A program made the position numbers and the translations under genes. Shown here piece by piece: positions 7,931 through 14,844 of a DNA stretch of 35,645 nt. Source of the stretch: Parvibaculum sp036499025 (GTDB taxonomy: Bacteria > Pseudomonadota > Alphaproteobacteria > Parvibaculales > Parvibaculaceae); assembly GCA_036499025.1 (NCBI GenBank), contig DASYEM010000082.1, positions 1-35,645 on the forward strand, given 5' to 3'. The notes beneath the pieces are model-generated. The model made no database searches and was not told the origin of the DNA. It saw only the letters and a list, made by a program, of their open reading frames with translations. How positions within the stretch are numbered: the stretch's first letter is position 1; every line of letters begins with the position of its first letter.

Positions 7931-8241
7931 AGATAATTACGACCAGCGGAGCACTCCTAGCTTTTCTCGGGGCAGCCTATCTCTATGTCCAATCTGATGT
8001 AGGTTTACTCGGAGAAGCCCTCTGTCTAAAAATTGCTTCGACCGATGTGTTGGGCAACCCACTCTACGGGCGGTCCTGTCCGAGATCTTCGTATGCTGAT
8101 GATGTTAAGAACTTAAATGCACCGGAGAATACCGCAGCTTTATTTTTGTTTCTCCCCGTTGCGGGTAAAGAAATTCAATGCCCGCCAGTAAAAGTCATTG
8201 TAGATCGAAAAACAGGTGAGACATGGGTCGCAAAGTTATGA
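7927..8241 (+). CDS. Hypothetical 104-residue protein with N-terminal membrane segment, AT-rich
   Basis: The ATG at 7927 gives a 104-residue product. A hydrophobic N-terminal stretch (about 5-22, ending AAYLYV) could be a signal or anchor. It has three cysteines (ALCLKIA, GRSCPRSS, IQCPPV) and ends DRKTGETWVAKL. I recognise no family. Base and codon use differ from all neighbours: it is visibly AT-richer, with TTA, CTA and ATA codons that the surrounding genes avoid. It sits between Rhs remnants and is preceded by an ATGA overlap with an upstream frame. An immunity or small cargo protein of an Rhs module is the best guess. A chance open frame in a decayed region remains possible. Confidence 0.55.
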   Translation: MKIITTSGALLAFLGAAYLYVQSDVGLLGEALCLKIASTDVLGNPLYGRSCPRSSYADDVKNLNAPENTAALFLFLPVAGKEIQCPPVKVIVDRKTGETWVAKL

Positions 8242-8276
8242 TCGATTGTCTCGAGACGCTGTAATCTGGTGGGTGA

Positions 8277-8500
8277 CCTAGCAATGTCGCCCAGGTCGCC
8301 TATCCCTCGCGCTTCATGGTCGCCTATAGCTACGGTGCCTATGGCTATCTCAGTCAGTTGAAGGACGCGAACTCGGTCCAGGTCTACTGGACGGCCAATG
8401 CCACCGACGCCCCATGAACCTGACGCAAGCACACCCAAAGCCTCAACCGCTACGCTTACGTCAACAACAATCCGCTCTCGTATACCGATCCGGCCCGACA
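8277..8500 (+). pseudogene. Rhs (YD-repeat) protein remnant, internally deleted
   Basis: Two pieces of an Rhs protein survive in one reading frame. The first (8277-8414) reads VAYPSRFMVAYSYGAYGYLS and continues to VYWTANATDA, matching the inner YD-repeat part of Rhs proteins, then hits TGA at 8415 and 8421. The second (8424-8500) reads HTQSLNRYAYVNNNPLSYTDPA, which matches the conserved end of the Rhs core just before the variable C-terminal domain. The residues that normally separate these parts are missing, so an internal deletion joined them. The frame then runs on without a stop into the pirin gene. No start codon or intact gene is present. Confidence 0.85.
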
Positions 8501-8642
8501 GAACAATATGCCGTGGCGCACCGGATTGTTCTTCCAGCGGAACACTCTATGCGGGGCGGACGTCTACTGGCGGCGGGGAGCCGGACCTATATTGGCTGTC
8601 AAAGAGTGCCGGGCATTTGCCCGCGCCGACAGGAGACAGACC

Positions 8643-9518
8643 ATGAAGAAAGTGCTCGGGGTTCACGGCAATCCGCAGCAGCACTGGGTCGGAGACGGAT
8701 TTCCGGTCCGGTCGCTGTTTTCATATAACGGGCTTGGCCAGCAGCTGAGCCCCTTCCTTCTGCTCGACCATGCGGGGCCTTATGTATTCGGCCCGGCGCT
8801 GACGTCGCGCGGCGTCGGCCAGCATCCGCATCGCGGCTTCGAGACCGTCACCATCGTCTATGACGGCGAAGTCGAGCATCGCGATTCCACCGGCAATGGC
8901 GGCGTCATCGGGCGCGGTGATGTGCAGTGGATGACGGCGGCGGGCGGCATTCTGCATGAGGAGTTTCACTCCAAGGGATTCACCAAGACGGGTGGGCCGT
9001 TTCACATGGTGCAGCTCTGGGTGAACCTGCCCGCCAAAGACAAGATGAGCCAGCCGGGCTATCAGGCGATTGTCGACGGCGATATTCCGTCGGTCGATCT
9101 GCCCGGTGGCAAAGGCCGCGTGCGCGTGATCGCGGGCGTCTTCGACGGACATAAGGGACCGGCGCGGACTTTCTCGCCGATCAATGTCTGGGATGCGCGG
9201 CTCAAGGCGGATGCGAAAGCGCATTTCGATCTGCCGGAAGGGCATACGTCGATGATCGTCGTGCTGGCCGGGCGCGTCAGCGTCAATGGCGAGGAGGCGG
9301 GCGCGTCGGAAGTGGTGGTGCTGGACCGCGCGGATACCGGCGTCGAAGTCGAGGCGCATGGCGAGGCGACGGTGCTGGTACTGACCGGCGAGCCGCTCGA
9401 TGAGCCGATTGTCGGCTATGGGCCGTTCGTGATGAACACCGAGGATGAGATTCATCAGGCGATCGATGATTTCAACGCCGGGCGGTTCGGGCGGATGGCT
9501 GAGGCGGTGGAGGCGTAA
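8643..9518 (+). CDS. Pirin family protein
   Basis: A 291-residue bicupin of the pirin family; members bind iron and some have quercetinase activity. The N-terminal cupin has the metal ligands in GQHPHRGFETVT (His61, His63) and AAGGILHEE (His105, Glu107), the standard pirin set. The C-terminal cupin covers about 175-285. The ATG at 8643 is preceded by AGGAGA at a good distance and gives the typical short N-terminus. The same frame is open further upstream into Rhs-derived sequence, which I do not count as part of the gene. It stands alone, with repeats downstream. Confidence 0.9.
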   Translation: MKKVLGVHGNPQQHWVGDGFPVRSLFSYNGLGQQLSPFLLLDHAGPYVFGPALTSRGVGQHPHRGFETVTIVYDGEVEHRDSTGNGGVIGRGDVQWMTAAGGILHEEFHSKGFTKTGGPFHMVQLWVNLPAKDKMSQPGYQAIVDGDIPSVDLPGGKGRVRVIAGVFDGHKGPARTFSPINVWDARLKADAKAHFDLPEGHTSMIVVLAGRVSVNGEEAGASEVVVLDRADTGVEVEAHGEATVLVLTGEPLDEPIVGYGPFVMNTEDEIHQAIDDFNAGRFGRMAEAVEA

Positions 9519-9532
9519 AGACCGCTCTCATT

Positions 9533-9608
9533 GTCATTGCGAGCGATAGCGAAGCAATCCAGCGTCGCAAGGACTGGATTGCTTCGGGCTTTCAGCCCTC
9601 GCAATGAC
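9533..9608. repeat. Palindromic repeat family R2 (GTCATTGCGAGC type)
   Basis: A 76-base inverted repeat with outer ends GTCATTGCGAG and CTCGCAATGAC and inner arms GAAGCAATCCAG and CTGGATTGCTTC. This type is scattered through many alphaproteobacterial genomes. A shorter relative lies at 26669-26707. Confidence 0.85.
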
Positions 9609-9622
9609 GGAGCCTTCGGTGG

Positions 9623-9671
9623 CCTCTTCCTTCGAGACGCGATGCTTGCGCATCGCTCCTCAGGATGAGGG
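9623..9671. repeat. Dispersed palindromic repeat family R1, copy b
   Basis: Same ends as the other R1 copies (CCTTCGAGACGC and GCTCCTCAGGATGAGG), but the core is a different hairpin: GCGATG-CTTG-CGCATCGC. The core has changed while the ends are kept. Confidence 0.85.
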
Positions 9672-9716
9672 TTTGGGGAGTGGGTTGGGCCGGTGGGGTT
9701 GCTCTTAACTTCGGTT

Positions 9717-9798
9717 GTCACCCCGGCCTTGTGCCGGGGTCCAGAGCTGCGGGTTCGGAGGTTGCCGCTCCTGGATCCCGGCACAAGGCCGGGATGAC
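9717..9798. repeat. Palindromic repeat family R3 (CCCGGCCTTGTGCCGGG type)
   Basis: An inverted repeat with arms GTCACCCCGGCCTTGTGCC and GGCACAAGGCCGGGATGAC around about 40 bases. Each arm also contains its own short hairpin (CCCGGC-CTTGT-GCCGGG). It is the third repeat type within the 305 bases between pirin and recR. That gap holds no gene. Confidence 0.85.
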
Positions 9799-9823
9799 AT
9801 CCGTGGGTGGTGAAAAGCCTGCG

Positions 9824-10423
9824 CTAAAACGGCCGCCGCGATTTCATGGCGGCGGCCAATGTGCCGTCGTCGAGGTAGTCGAGTTCGCCACCGACGGGGA
9901 CACCGTGGGCGAGGCGGGAGATTGAGACGTCGACGCCTTCGAGGCGGTCGGTGATGTAATGGGCGGTCGTCTGGCCATCGACCGTGGCGTTCATCGCCAA
10001 GATCACTTCCTTGATCTCGCCTTTTTCGACGCGCTCGATCAACATGCCGATGTTGAGGTCGTTGGGGCCGACGCCGTCGAGGGCGGAGAGGACGCCGCCG
10101 AGGACGTGATAGCGGCCTTTATGCACGCCCGCACGTTCGAGCGCCCAGAGATCGCCGACATCCTCGACGACGCAAAGCATCGTTGGATCGCGGGACGGGT
10201 CGCGGCAGATGGCGCAGGGGTCTTGCGTATCGACATTGCCGCAGGTCGTGCAGATGCAGGCTTTGTCGACCGCTTCGGCCATTGCCAAGGCGAGCGGGGC
10301 GAGCAGGGTTTCTTTTTTCTTGATGAGCTGGAGGACGGCGCGGCGCGCGGAGCGGGGGCCAAGGCCGGGCAGCTTTGAGAGAAGCTGGATCAGGCGTTCG
10401 ATCTCGGGGCCGGTTACGGGCAT
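9824..10423 (-). CDS. recR: Recombination mediator protein RecR
   Basis: RecR works with RecF/RecO to load RecA on gapped DNA. The 199-residue protein has an N-terminal helix-hairpin-helix (SKLPGLGPRSARRAVL), a zinc module with Cys58, Cys61, Cys70 and Cys73 (CTTCG...CAIC), a Toprim domain opening LCVVEDVGDLWALE and the C-terminal Walker-like part. The ATG at 10423 gives the standard MPVTGPEIERLI start. A longer in-frame version to 10483 would read through repeat DNA and is rejected. It is last in dnaX-ybaB-recR but is separated from ybaB by 265 bases of repeats. Confidence 0.96.
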   Translation of the reverse strand: MPVTGPEIERLIQLLSKLPGLGPRSARRAVLQLIKKKETLLAPLALAMAEAVDKACICTTCGNVDTQDPCAICRDPSRDPTMLCVVEDVGDLWALERAGVHKGRYHVLGGVLSALDGVGPNDLNIGMLIERVEKGEIKEVILAMNATVDGQTTAHYITDRLEGVDVSISRLAHGVPVGGELDYLDDGTLAAAMKSRRPF

Positions 10424-10450
10424 GGGGTGGTGTCCGGCATTGAGCGCAGC

Positions 10451-10650
10451 GCCCCCCACCCGATAAATGCGCGAGATGCACATTTATCGACCTCCCCACG
10501 AGGGAGAGGTGAAGAGAAGAAAAGCCCTCCCCCCTTGAGGGGGAGGGTTGGGAGGGGGGGTCGCTTAAAGCATAAAGAGTTTTTTGAAGAAGCCCCCCCA
10601 CCCGGAACGCTTCGCGTTCCCGCCTCCCCCTCTAGGGGGGAGGAGAAGGA
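10451..10650. repeat. Block of C/G-rich palindromic repeats (family R4) between ybaB and recR
   Basis: Several hairpins follow each other: GATAAATG and CATTTATC arms (about 10461-10489); CCCTCCCCCC-TTGAG-GGGGAGGG (about 10525-10547); GGAACGC-TTC-GCGTTCC (about 10603-10621); and CTCCCCCTC-TAG-GGGGGGAG near 10624-10643. It interrupts an otherwise conserved gene run. No gene is present in the block. Effects on recR expression are inference. Confidence 0.75.
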
Positions 10651-10688
10651 AGAGGGTGGGTTCATAAACATCGCAACCCGAAACAACA

Positions 10689-11006
10689 TCACAGGCCGAA
10701 GCCGGGCGGCATCGGCAGACCGCCGGTGAGGTTTTTCATTTTTTCGGCGGCGAGTTTTTCGGTTTTGGATTTCGCGTCGTTCGTGGCGGCGACGATCAGG
10801 TCTTCGAGGATTTCGCGTTCGTCCGTCTTCATCAATTCGGGTGCGATGGAGACGCGCTTCAGAAGGCCCTTGCCCGACATGGCGACGCGGACGAGACCGC
10901 CGCCTGCCGTGCCTTCGACTTCAAGCGTTTCAAGCTCGGATTGCAGTTCCTCCATTTTCGACTGGAGAGCTTTCGCCTGCTTCATGATGTCGGTGAGGTT
11001 CTTCAC
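10689..11006 (-). CDS. YbaB/EbfC family nucleoid-associated protein
   Basis: A 105-residue DNA-binding protein of the YbaB/EbfC family, which forms tweezer-like dimers on DNA. Visible are the helical N-terminus (MKQAKALQSKMEELQSELE), the beta part (GGGLVRVAMSGKGLLKRV) and the final NLTGGLPMPPGFGL typical of the family. The start is GTG at 11006, immediately after the dnaX stop (TAAGTG), so it is tightly coupled to dnaX, the usual arrangement. Confidence 0.95.
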   Translation of the reverse strand: MKNLTDIMKQAKALQSKMEELQSELETLEVEGTAGGGLVRVAMSGKGLLKRVSIAPELMKTDEREILEDLIVAATNDAKSKTEKLAAEKMKNLTGGLPMPPGFGL

Positions 11007-12854
11007 TTAGTCGATTTCCAATTCGTCATCGGTCGGGAATTCATCGCCGCCGCTTGCCGGAAGCGCGAGGTCGTCGGCGGCAAGCTTGTCGCGCACATCG
11101 ACAATGACTGCGCCGGGAAATGCGGCGAGCGCGGCCTTGACCAGCGGATCGGCGGCGGCGCTCGCCTTCAAGGCTTCGCCGCGCGTATGCGCCTGTTCCT
11201 TCAATGTCGGCGCGGCTTCGCTGCCGCCCTTGGCGAGCGAGACGACCCAGCGCTGGCCGGTGGCGCGGGTCAGTTTTTCGGAAAGCTCACGCACGATGTC
11301 GGGCGGCGTGTCGGCGAGCGGCTGGATTTCGATATGGCCCTGCTTGAAACGGACGAGACGGACACCCGCTTCCAGCGACGACTTCATGCGGATGTCGCGC
11401 TGCGCGCCGAAATAGGCGACGACGTCTTCAAAGCGCGCGAAAGCCACGGCGGGCTGAGCGCTGACGGCTTGCGTGGCGACGGGCTGGCGCTCCGGCTCGC
11501 CGGTGTTCGACACGGTGCGCAATTGCGCGCGGGGACCGCCGCCGGAGGGACCACCCGAAGAACCGCCGGACGGGGCGGGGCGGGATTGCGCGCCGCCGCC
11601 CTTCAATTGTTCGATGAGATCTTCCGGGCTCGGGCCGTCCGACACATAGGCGATGCGGACCAGAACCATTTCCGCCGCCGCGATCGGGCGGGACGCGCCC
11701 TGCACTTCGACGATGCCCTTCAGCAGCATCTGCCAGACGCGCGACAGAACGCGGATCGGCAATTTCGCCGCCATTTCCTGACCGCGCACGCGCTCGGTTT
11801 CGGACATGGCCATGTCGTCACCCGCGCCCTGCACGAGTTTCAGGCGCGTCAGCCAATGCGTCAGGTCGGCCAAATCGGCGAGGACGACGGCGGGATCGGC
11901 GCCGACATCATATTGGGCGCGCAATTCGCCAAGAGCGGCGGCGATGTCGCCTTTCATCAGCATGTCGAAGAGATCGAAAATGCGGGCGCGGTCGGCAAGG
12001 CCCAGCATGTCGCGAATGGCGAGTTCGCGGATCTGCGTTTCGCCTTCGCTGACGCCGTGGGAGATCGCACGGTAGAGAAGCGAGAGGCCATCGCGGGCCG
12101 AGCCGTCGGCGGCGCGGGCGAGAAGCTTCAGGGCCGGTTCCTCGACGGCGACGTTTTCCTTTTGCGAGATGCGCGACAGGAGGCCGGTCAATTCATCGAC
12201 GGTGAGGCGGCGCAAATCGAAGCGCTGGCAGCGCGAGAGAACCGTGACCGGGACTTTGCGGATTTCAGTGGTGGCGAAAATGAACTTCACATGGGCGGGC
12301 GGCTCTTCCAGCGTTTTCAGCAGGCCGTTGAAGGCCGCTTTGGAGAGCATGTGGACTTCGTCGATGATGTAGACCTTGTAGCGCGCCGACACGGGCAGGT
12401 AGCGCACGCTTTCGATGATCTCGCGGATGTCGTCGATGCCGGTGCGGGACGCGGCGTCCATTTCGAGGACGTCGACATGGCGGCTTTCCATGATCGCGTC
12501 GCAATGGACGCCGGGGCCGTCCATGTGGATCGTCGGTCCGGTCACGCCCGGCTTTTCATAGTTCAGGGCGCGGGCGAGGATGCGGGCGGTCGTCGTCTTG
12601 CCGACGCCGCGGACGCCCGTGAGCATGAAGGCATGAGCGATGCGGCCGCTCTCGAAGGCGTTCGAGAGGGTGCGGACCATCGCCTCCTGGCCGACCAGAT
12701 CGTCGAAATTCGAAGGGCGGTATTTGCGGGCGAGGACCTGATAGCCGGACGCCTGTGGGCGGGGCGGTTTCGCTTCGCCGCCCAAAAGCGCGAAACCCGG
12801 TTCCTCGTCGGAGGCGATGGCTTCAAGCGCCGTATTTTCCACGCTGTCGTCCAT
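11007..12854 (-). CDS. dnaX: DNA polymerase III subunit gamma/tau
   Basis: This is the clamp-loader ATPase of the replicative polymerase. The 615-residue protein has an AAA+ domain with Walker A GVRGVGKT (80-87), Walker B IIDEVHML (163-170) and sensor ATTEIRKVP, followed by domain III and a C-terminal tau region. A Gly/Ser/Pro linker lies near 430-450. The zinc module between Walker A and B, which has four cysteines in E. coli, keeps only one here (GVHC, Cys118). I believe this loss is shared by many Rhizobiales. No A-rich slippery run for a gamma frameshift was seen near the linker. A 31-residue N-terminal extension precedes the AAA+ core. Confidence 0.97.
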   Translation of the reverse strand: MDDSVENTALEAIASDEEPGFALLGGEAKPPRPQASGYQVLARKYRPSNFDDLVGQEAMVRTLSNAFESGRIAHAFMLTGVRGVGKTTTARILARALNYEKPGVTGPTIHMDGPGVHCDAIMESRHVDVLEMDAASRTGIDDIREIIESVRYLPVSARYKVYIIDEVHMLSKAAFNGLLKTLEEPPAHVKFIFATTEIRKVPVTVLSRCQRFDLRRLTVDELTGLLSRISQKENVAVEEPALKLLARAADGSARDGLSLLYRAISHGVSEGETQIRELAIRDMLGLADRARIFDLFDMLMKGDIAAALGELRAQYDVGADPAVVLADLADLTHWLTRLKLVQGAGDDMAMSETERVRGQEMAAKLPIRVLSRVWQMLLKGIVEVQGASRPIAAAEMVLVRIAYVSDGPSPEDLIEQLKGGGAQSRPAPSGGSSGGPSGGGPRAQLRTVSNTGEPERQPVATQAVSAQPAVAFARFEDVVAYFGAQRDIRMKSSLEAGVRLVRFKQGHIEIQPLADTPPDIVRELSEKLTRATGQRWVVSLAKGGSEAAPTLKEQAHTRGEALKASAAADPLVKAALAAFPGAVIVDVRDKLAADDLALPASGGDEFPTDDELEID

Positions 12855-12884
12855 CGAGATCCCAATGCGAGGGAGAAAATAGGT

Positions 12885-12979
12885 GGGAGGCTGGACGACA
12901 ACCCGAGGCTAACTCGTTACGGCTGCTTCCTTCCGGATCTGACCGGGTTGGCGAGGGCTCCGTCCGACGCCAACCTCCC
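12885..12979 (-). ncRNA. ffs: Bacterial small signal recognition particle RNA (4.5S type)
   Basis: The minus strand contains the universally conserved apical loop of SRP RNA, GGTCAGATCCGGAAGGAAGC, followed by AGCC. It is flanked by arms that close the hairpin: the 5' end GGGAGGTTGG pairs with the 3' end CAGCCTCCC. Length is about 95 bases, normal for the short bacterial form. The gene ends about 30 bases upstream of the dnaX start and points the same way. The position next to dnaX is a known alphaproteobacterial arrangement. Confidence 0.93.
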
Positions 12980-12985
12980 GAGGGC

Positions 12986-13016
12986 AGTATATCAGGGGAA
13001 AAGGCGGCAGATGCAA
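12986..13016 (-). promoter_or_regulatory. Promoter of the SRP RNA gene
   Basis: On the minus strand TTGCAT (13016-13011) and TATACT (12991-12986) form -35 and -10 elements with 19 bases between them; reading GATATA as the -10 gives 17. TATACT ends six bases before the predicted RNA 5' end at 12979, which agrees well with the structure-based end. Confidence 0.7.
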
Positions 13017-13099
13017 GGGCGAGGTGGCATTGAGCAATGCGGCGTCTCGTGCCAACCTCCCGGCCAACAAAATTCAGAGCTTCAGAGGAACGTCTGAGA

Positions 13100-14047
13100 A
13101 TGGGCATCCCCCAGAATCCCAATATTTTCGCCAATAATCCGCTCGACAGGGCGAGCTATCGCCGGGCCGACAAGGACTGGGTGGCGGCGCAGATCGCCGA
13201 TGCGTCGAGCCTGTTCGTGCCGTTTTACCGATTGTCGCCCTTCGTGCTGCCCGAGGAGAAGCCCAGCGCGGGCAAGGATGTGGGTTGGCTCAAAATGGGG
13301 CTTTTGCGCGAGTTGGCGGGGCCCGAGCCGCTGATCGTGTTTCTCGGCATCAACAAGCGCGGCAAGTCGCTTTTCGCCGCCGATGTCAGCGGCTTGAAGG
13401 ACCATGAGAACCATCCGGCGCTGAAGGGGCTCGGCGCGTTCGAGGATTTGCGCGGGCTTGCCATGGCGGGCGAGATCACGCCGAGCGAGCTTGCAATCAT
13501 GGCTCAGGGCAAGAGCATGATCGACTGGCATTTGCGCCACGGCTTCTGCTCGGTTTGCGGCAACAGGACGGAGATGTCGGAAGCGGGCTACAAGCGCGCC
13601 TGCCCGTCCTGCAAGGCGGAGCATTTTCCGCGCACCGATCCCGTCGTCATCATGCTGGCGACGCATGGCGACACATGTTTCCTCGGGCGGCAGAAGATAT
13701 GGCCGAAGGGGATGCATTCGGCGCTGGCCGGTTTCATCGAGCCGGGCGAATCGATTGAAGAGGCCGTGGCGCGGGAACTCCACGAGGAAGCGGGGCTGAC
13801 GACGGCGTCGGTTTCCTATCATTCGACGCAGCCCTGGCCTTATCCCTCGTCGCTGATGATCGGCTGCATGGCGGTGGCCGAGAACGATACGTTCGAGATC
13901 GACGGGATCGAGCTTTCCGAAGGGCGCTGGTTCACGCGGGATGAAGTCAAAGCCGTGCTGGCAGGCAAGGGAGACGGGAGCTTCTGGCTGCCGCCGCCGT
14001 TCGCCATCGCGCATCAGCTCGTCAAAACTTTCGCCGAGCGGACATGA
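13100..14047 (+). CDS. nudC: NAD(+) diphosphatase (NADH pyrophosphatase / RNA deNADding enzyme)
   Basis: NudC hydrolyses NAD(H) to NMN(H) and AMP and can remove NAD caps from RNA. The 315-residue product has an N-terminal domain, a zinc ribbon (Cys150, Cys153, Cys168, Cys171 in CSVCG...CPSC), and a perfect Nudix box at 211-233 (GFIEPGESIEEAVARELHEE, then AGL). The NADH-specific motif appears as TQPWPYPSS. The ATG at 13100 was chosen because an in-frame ATG at 13037 would add 21 residues of unrelated sequence. A strong terminator follows immediately. Confidence 0.94.
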   Translation: MGIPQNPNIFANNPLDRASYRRADKDWVAAQIADASSLFVPFYRLSPFVLPEEKPSAGKDVGWLKMGLLRELAGPEPLIVFLGINKRGKSLFAADVSGLKDHENHPALKGLGAFEDLRGLAMAGEITPSELAIMAQGKSMIDWHLRHGFCSVCGNRTEMSEAGYKRACPSCKAEHFPRTDPVVIMLATHGDTCFLGRQKIWPKGMHSALAGFIEPGESIEEAVARELHEEAGLTTASVSYHSTQPWPYPSSLMIGCMAVAENDTFEIDGIELSEGRWFTRDEVKAVLAGKGDGSFWLPPPFAIAHQLVKTFAERT

Positions 14048-14048
14048 G

Positions 14049-14077
14049 AAAAGGCCCGCAGCGATGCGGGCCTTTTT
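14049..14077 (+). terminator. Rho-independent terminator after nudC
   Basis: A 12-base stem AAAAGGCCCGCA / TGCGGGCCTTTT closes a GCGA loop and ends in a T run. It starts right after the nudC stop. The A-rich 5' side means it could also serve the convergent gene. Confidence 0.92.
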
Positions 14078-14089
14078 AATTCGGCGTTG

Positions 14090-14704
14090 TCAGCGCGGAC
14101 GGCGGCGCAAAGTAAGCCAGCCGGAGAAACCGATGAACAGCGTGCCGAACTGTTCCATGCTTTCCTCGATCATTTCGCTGATGTTGGGATCGCCGGTGAG
14201 GAAATGTTTTTCGGCGACGTCGCCCATCACATAGAAGAAAATCCCCGCCACCATCAGCACGCCGGTCGCCCCGAGCAGCCAGCGCAGCATGAAGAGGAAG
14301 CTCAGGCGGAGATGGCGGAGCGACAGGATGAAAATCGTGATCCACAAGACGCCGAGAAAGGCGTAGTGCCAGCGGTGCTGGAAAGCGTAATCGAGATAGG
14401 CGTCGAGATTCGTGCCGCGCACATCCATTTCGCGAAAGAGGATGCTGAGGCAGAACATCGTCAGCGCCAGAAGCGAGAGCTGCGCGACGCGGTCATGCGC
14501 TCTGGCGGAGGCGATGAAAAAGAGCACCGCGCCCATGTAAAGAAAAAGGTCCTGGCTCCACTCGAAGAGATGGTTCTCGAGGTAATAGGTGATGTCGCCG
14601 TAACAGAAATAAGTTTCGGCGATGGCGATGGCCAGAAAGAGCACGGCGACCACATCGCCCAGACGCCAGAGGGCGCTTCTGTCGGGATTCAACTCGGAAC
14701 TCAT
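14090..14704 (-). CDS. Multi-pass membrane protein of unknown function
   Basis: A 204-residue protein with about six membrane helices (roughly 16-36, 51-67, 73-90, 112-129, 134-160, 184-199). Short charged patches lie between helices: FREMDVRG after helix 3, RHLRLS before helix 5 and an acidic IEESMEQFG just before helix 6. The C-terminus ends with RRRPR. I do not recognise a family, and no signal peptide or soluble domain is evident. It is transcribed alone, between the nudC terminator and pheA, with a 140-base upstream gap. Transport or small-molecule chemistry at the membrane would be guesses. Confidence 0.8.
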   Translation of the reverse strand: MSSELNPDRSALWRLGDVVAVLFLAIAIAETYFCYGDITYYLENHLFEWSQDLFLYMGAVLFFIASARAHDRVAQLSLLALTMFCLSILFREMDVRGTNLDAYLDYAFQHRWHYAFLGVLWITIFILSLRHLRLSFLFMLRWLLGATGVLMVAGIFFYVMGDVAEKHFLTGDPNISEMIEESMEQFGTLFIGFSGWLTLRRRPR

Positions 14705-14844
14705 CGCGACGCCTCCAAAGCGGCGGGCTTTGCCTCGCCACTTTCGTTATTGCGTCGCAGGAGCGCCGCAGCCCGGCGCATCATCGTCTTTTTGACGACG
14801 GAATGACAGTCCTATGTCGGGCTTATGTCGGGTAGGCGTGGCGT

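Noticed and set aside
8424..8642. In-frame N-terminal extension of pirin through Rhs-derived sequence, i.e. an Rhs-pirin fusion
   Set aside because: Pirin has its own AGGAGA and ATG at the normal N-terminus; the open upstream frame looks accidental.
10424..10483. Extended RecR N-terminus
   Set aside because: The added residues are encoded in the palindromic repeat region and are absent from the family.
9533..10650. CRISPR array
   Set aside because: The repeats are palindromic, of different families and unevenly spaced; there are no uniform spacers and no cas genes.
11530..11600. Programmed frameshift site in dnaX
   Set aside because: The linker region is G/C-rich, with no A-AAA-AAG type slippery run.
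10941..13097. 718-codon open frame on the plus strand opposite dnaX
   Set aside because: Antisense shadow of dnaX and ybaB that even runs across the SRP RNA gene; no recognisable domains.
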